From assembly GCF_008329705.1 (NCBI RefSeq), contig NZ_VTSX01000032.1, positions 1-44,359 on the forward strand: a stretch of DNA of 44,359 nt. Reading direction: 5' to 3'. The DNA comes from Chryseobacterium sp. SN22 (GTDB lineage Bacteria; Bacteroidota; Bacteroidia; Flavobacteriales; Weeksellaceae). This document shows, piece by piece, positions 43,801-44,359 of this stretch. The number at the start of each line of letters is the position of its first letter. Within the stretch, counting starts at the first letter, position 1. Both the position numbers and the translations under genes were made by a program. Under the pieces are notes generated by a model that was not told where the DNA came from, searched no databases, and saw only the letters and a list, made by a program, of their open reading frames with translations.

Positions 43801-44266
43801 TGTAGGTACAATTGCAAATAAATTAAATATTTCTGAGCATATAATTCAGAGAGCAAAAAAACACTTTTTCATTGATGAGCATTTTATTCTTAATCCTCAG
43901 GAGGGCTTACAACTTGGGCGATTTGAAAGATCAACGGCTGATTGTGAAGAATGGCTTAAATTTGTTAATGATCCATTAAAAGATATTTCAGATGTAGAAA
44001 TTATAAAATTTAAATGGTTGATAGCTCATGAGTATATAGAATCTAGACTTATGGAAAAAGGGATGAATTTTAGAAGTTTTATAAATACTGATCATAGGCT
44101 CTCATATGATACTGGAGCTCATTTTGAAAGCATTAATATGAATGCGTCTTATAAGTATGAATATTATGATTTAGGGAAAATAACGAATGCTGCCTTACCG
44201 AATGCTGACTTATCAAATTTAGATTTTATAGTGAACCAATTAATAGAAATTAACAAATTAAAATAA
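40817..44266 (+). CDS. Putative polymorphic toxin (1149 aa)
   Basis: No signal peptide. The N-terminal 600 residues (opening MEALFLATRIAVRKEGKTPN) are unrecognised. The middle holds hydrophobic stretches at about 620-660 (INLGVQVTSDLLLMYLTGGA) and 710-745 (NLAFLVMIGTGFGSLIAQGK), as in flavobacterial polymorphic toxins I recall. The C-terminal 130 residues look like a separate domain: GTIANKLNISEHIIQRAKKH, then FIDEHFI, LGRFERS, and FKWLIAHEYIESRLMEKGM with His1071-Glu1072. This resembles a small domain found at the end of Rhs and phage-head proteins (helical part, then an HE motif); that link is from memory. The gene lies 4 bases after the 728-residue gene and 5 bases before a likely immunity gene. 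It is strikingly AT-rich. Confidence 0.75.
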   Translation: MEALFLATRIAVRKEGKTPNGVSYDLLPTGINNTFVLTPEGQVLEFKIQKSPTTFLTYIYIGYELILDTDKLLLADKKKYKFGQFGGFCLNTVYEQYKNFKLSLEKFLQSDNWFDNNFEYAQNSDSIIIDRLEFDEPSKYYKQKKYFLTITEPDMDFFSPKKYTDFVLDRSENLLPTPSGRFYQKNIPAIDSEPIKKQRYTKTITLIAFRADLICRDIFGVLSKEDISIIKQAVFKKYKQGDSLQYNSLLKIDQIIGELLKDWGYIDQVEPTYIFEGKSCEFAEAYYNSMSSFYSSLKGADKNTYFGYDSHNNPLDFNGRPITNDGIIQPGGAIGQATQQEKNKADNERRINILLKHLTTAGIGLLDYDTRLGFVADVLNKPSLPKESGSELTQNNILKVISTFANPDDADRFLNYLLKKNNGNVLNFQNLYYKIIEYIIEIEIPVLGIPIGTKERSKKVLVYTLFTIWNYSKYNPSYIPAGVLPNSEGLNPNSFFLTTPGKYYFEKQNGEPATDKSLEFEAIEVGQDVIFNYYKVDKEFHEEKIRIKKYEERIYSTQEKVTDLWYHLYQPIFIMGYQNVESDKKEKFCIPEFPRVPAFMFFYFKELEEKKNTNALINLGVQVTSDLLLMYLTGGASELLEVRYLKYLSESGKILLNPNLYKNATNVVRLWNIVNTSEQISFIASTFANFATYLSETSNNPKDQEFYDRMRNLAFLVMIGTGFGSLIAQGKAVKEADIILGMLGSSEVTVILNEDAKKFLISLAQTEKYLESIIDKIEDTFRPTTGIDGTPLLNAVQALTKERKIAFYFDFIHLGKEDLLKMGKVVNGEVIAVSNWKKLLAVGSSDRNIIAVITNTSKTDLMERFYKEIPLKKILEISGYDRRWNFLNNFKNVNSITFNRVKFYPESIEVFFRYTPISQKLLGENADIWMKYFELRTLLKNKSYNEISILFNKPITNAYVRNGYRYVIDLLDPIELPYIDAGIDMAIPIANRTDDVGTIANKLNISEHIIQRAKKHFFIDEHFILNPQEGLQLGRFERSTADCEEWLKFVNDPLKDISDVEIIKFKWLIAHEYIESRLMEKGMNFRSFINTDHRLSYDTGAHFESINMNASYKYEYYDLGKITNAALPNADLSNLDFIVNQLIEINKLK

Positions 44267-44271
44267 TTATA

Positions 44272-44359
44272 ATGCAAGATCAGTTTAATAAAATACTACA
44301 AGAATTTTTACAGAATAAATATATTACAAATAATAAAGTAAATACAGCAAGTGTATTAT
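44272..44359 (+). CDS. Start of a possible immunity protein (cut by window end)
   Basis: ATG 44272, five bases after the toxin-like gene stops, opens a frame that runs to the window edge (MQDQFNKILQEFLQNKYITN...). Only 29 residues are visible, so no family can be named. Position and composition fit the immunity gene that normally follows a polymorphic toxin. Confidence 0.5.
   Translation, partial: MQDQFNKILQEFLQNKYITNNKVNTASVL

Noticed and set aside
1..44359. rRNA, tRNA, riboswitch or prophage
   Set aside because: No conserved RNA cores, T-loop sequences or phage structural genes were found by eye; a tRNAscan and Rfam search would be decisive.

Overview
The window looks like chromosomal DNA of a flavobacterium (Bacteroidota), most likely Chryseobacterium or a close relative in the Weeksellaceae. 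The grounds are: promoters of the TAnnTTTG type in front of many genes, weak Shine-Dalgarno sequences, a SusC/SusD pair, a fused CcoN-CcoO oxidase subunit, a TamB gene followed by a lipoprotein-type TamA (TamL), and many DUF families typical of flavobacteria. No rRNA, tRNA or CRISPR array was seen.

Layout. 0.1-2.7 kb: groS and groL on the minus strand, with a four-helix-bundle gene broken by two one-base deletions between them and degenerate heptamer repeats around them. 2.7-7.8 kb: a secreted protein, a secreted M1 aminopeptidase, a HupE-like membrane protein, a toxin-antitoxin pair whose toxin is frameshifted, and a DUF6702 protein. 7.8-10.4 kb: acpH, a REP-associated tyrosine transposase (RAYT) set exactly between two matching 13-bp-stem palindromes, then radA. 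10.5-17.2 kb: a small membrane protein, YceI, a PAP2 protein, pyrG, yidC and rnhB. 17.2-22.2 kb: an AT-rich regulatory region with palindromes, then susC and susD. 22.3-32.5 kb: argS, then the minus-strand operon tamB-tamL-yihY. 32.8-36 kb: ccoNO-ccoP, with a divergent XRE regulator. 36.6-38.1 kb: a secreted hypothetical protein ended by a very strong terminator.

38.1-44.36 kb is the accessory end and the most unusual part. Three near-tandem copies of a 73-bp repeat (period about 100 bp) lead into a cassette of a 728-residue protein, a 1149-residue protein and the start of a third gene, separated by only 4 and 5 bases. The large protein has the layout of a polymorphic toxin: a long N-terminal body, a hydrophobic middle, and a short C-terminal domain with an AHEYIES motif. 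The third gene would be its immunity gene. Base composition falls sharply inside the 728-residue gene, at about 40.3-40.5 kb, as if the 3' end of that gene and everything after it had been exchanged.

How the genes work together: GroES/GroEL fold cytosolic proteins; YidC, TamB and TamL serve inner- and outer-membrane biogenesis; SusC/SusD take up an unknown nutrient; the cbb3 oxidase supports growth at low oxygen; radA and rnhB maintain DNA; pyrG and argS are housekeeping. Large essential genes are intact while two short dispensable genes carry one-base deletions, so real decay is a better explanation than a generally poor sequence.
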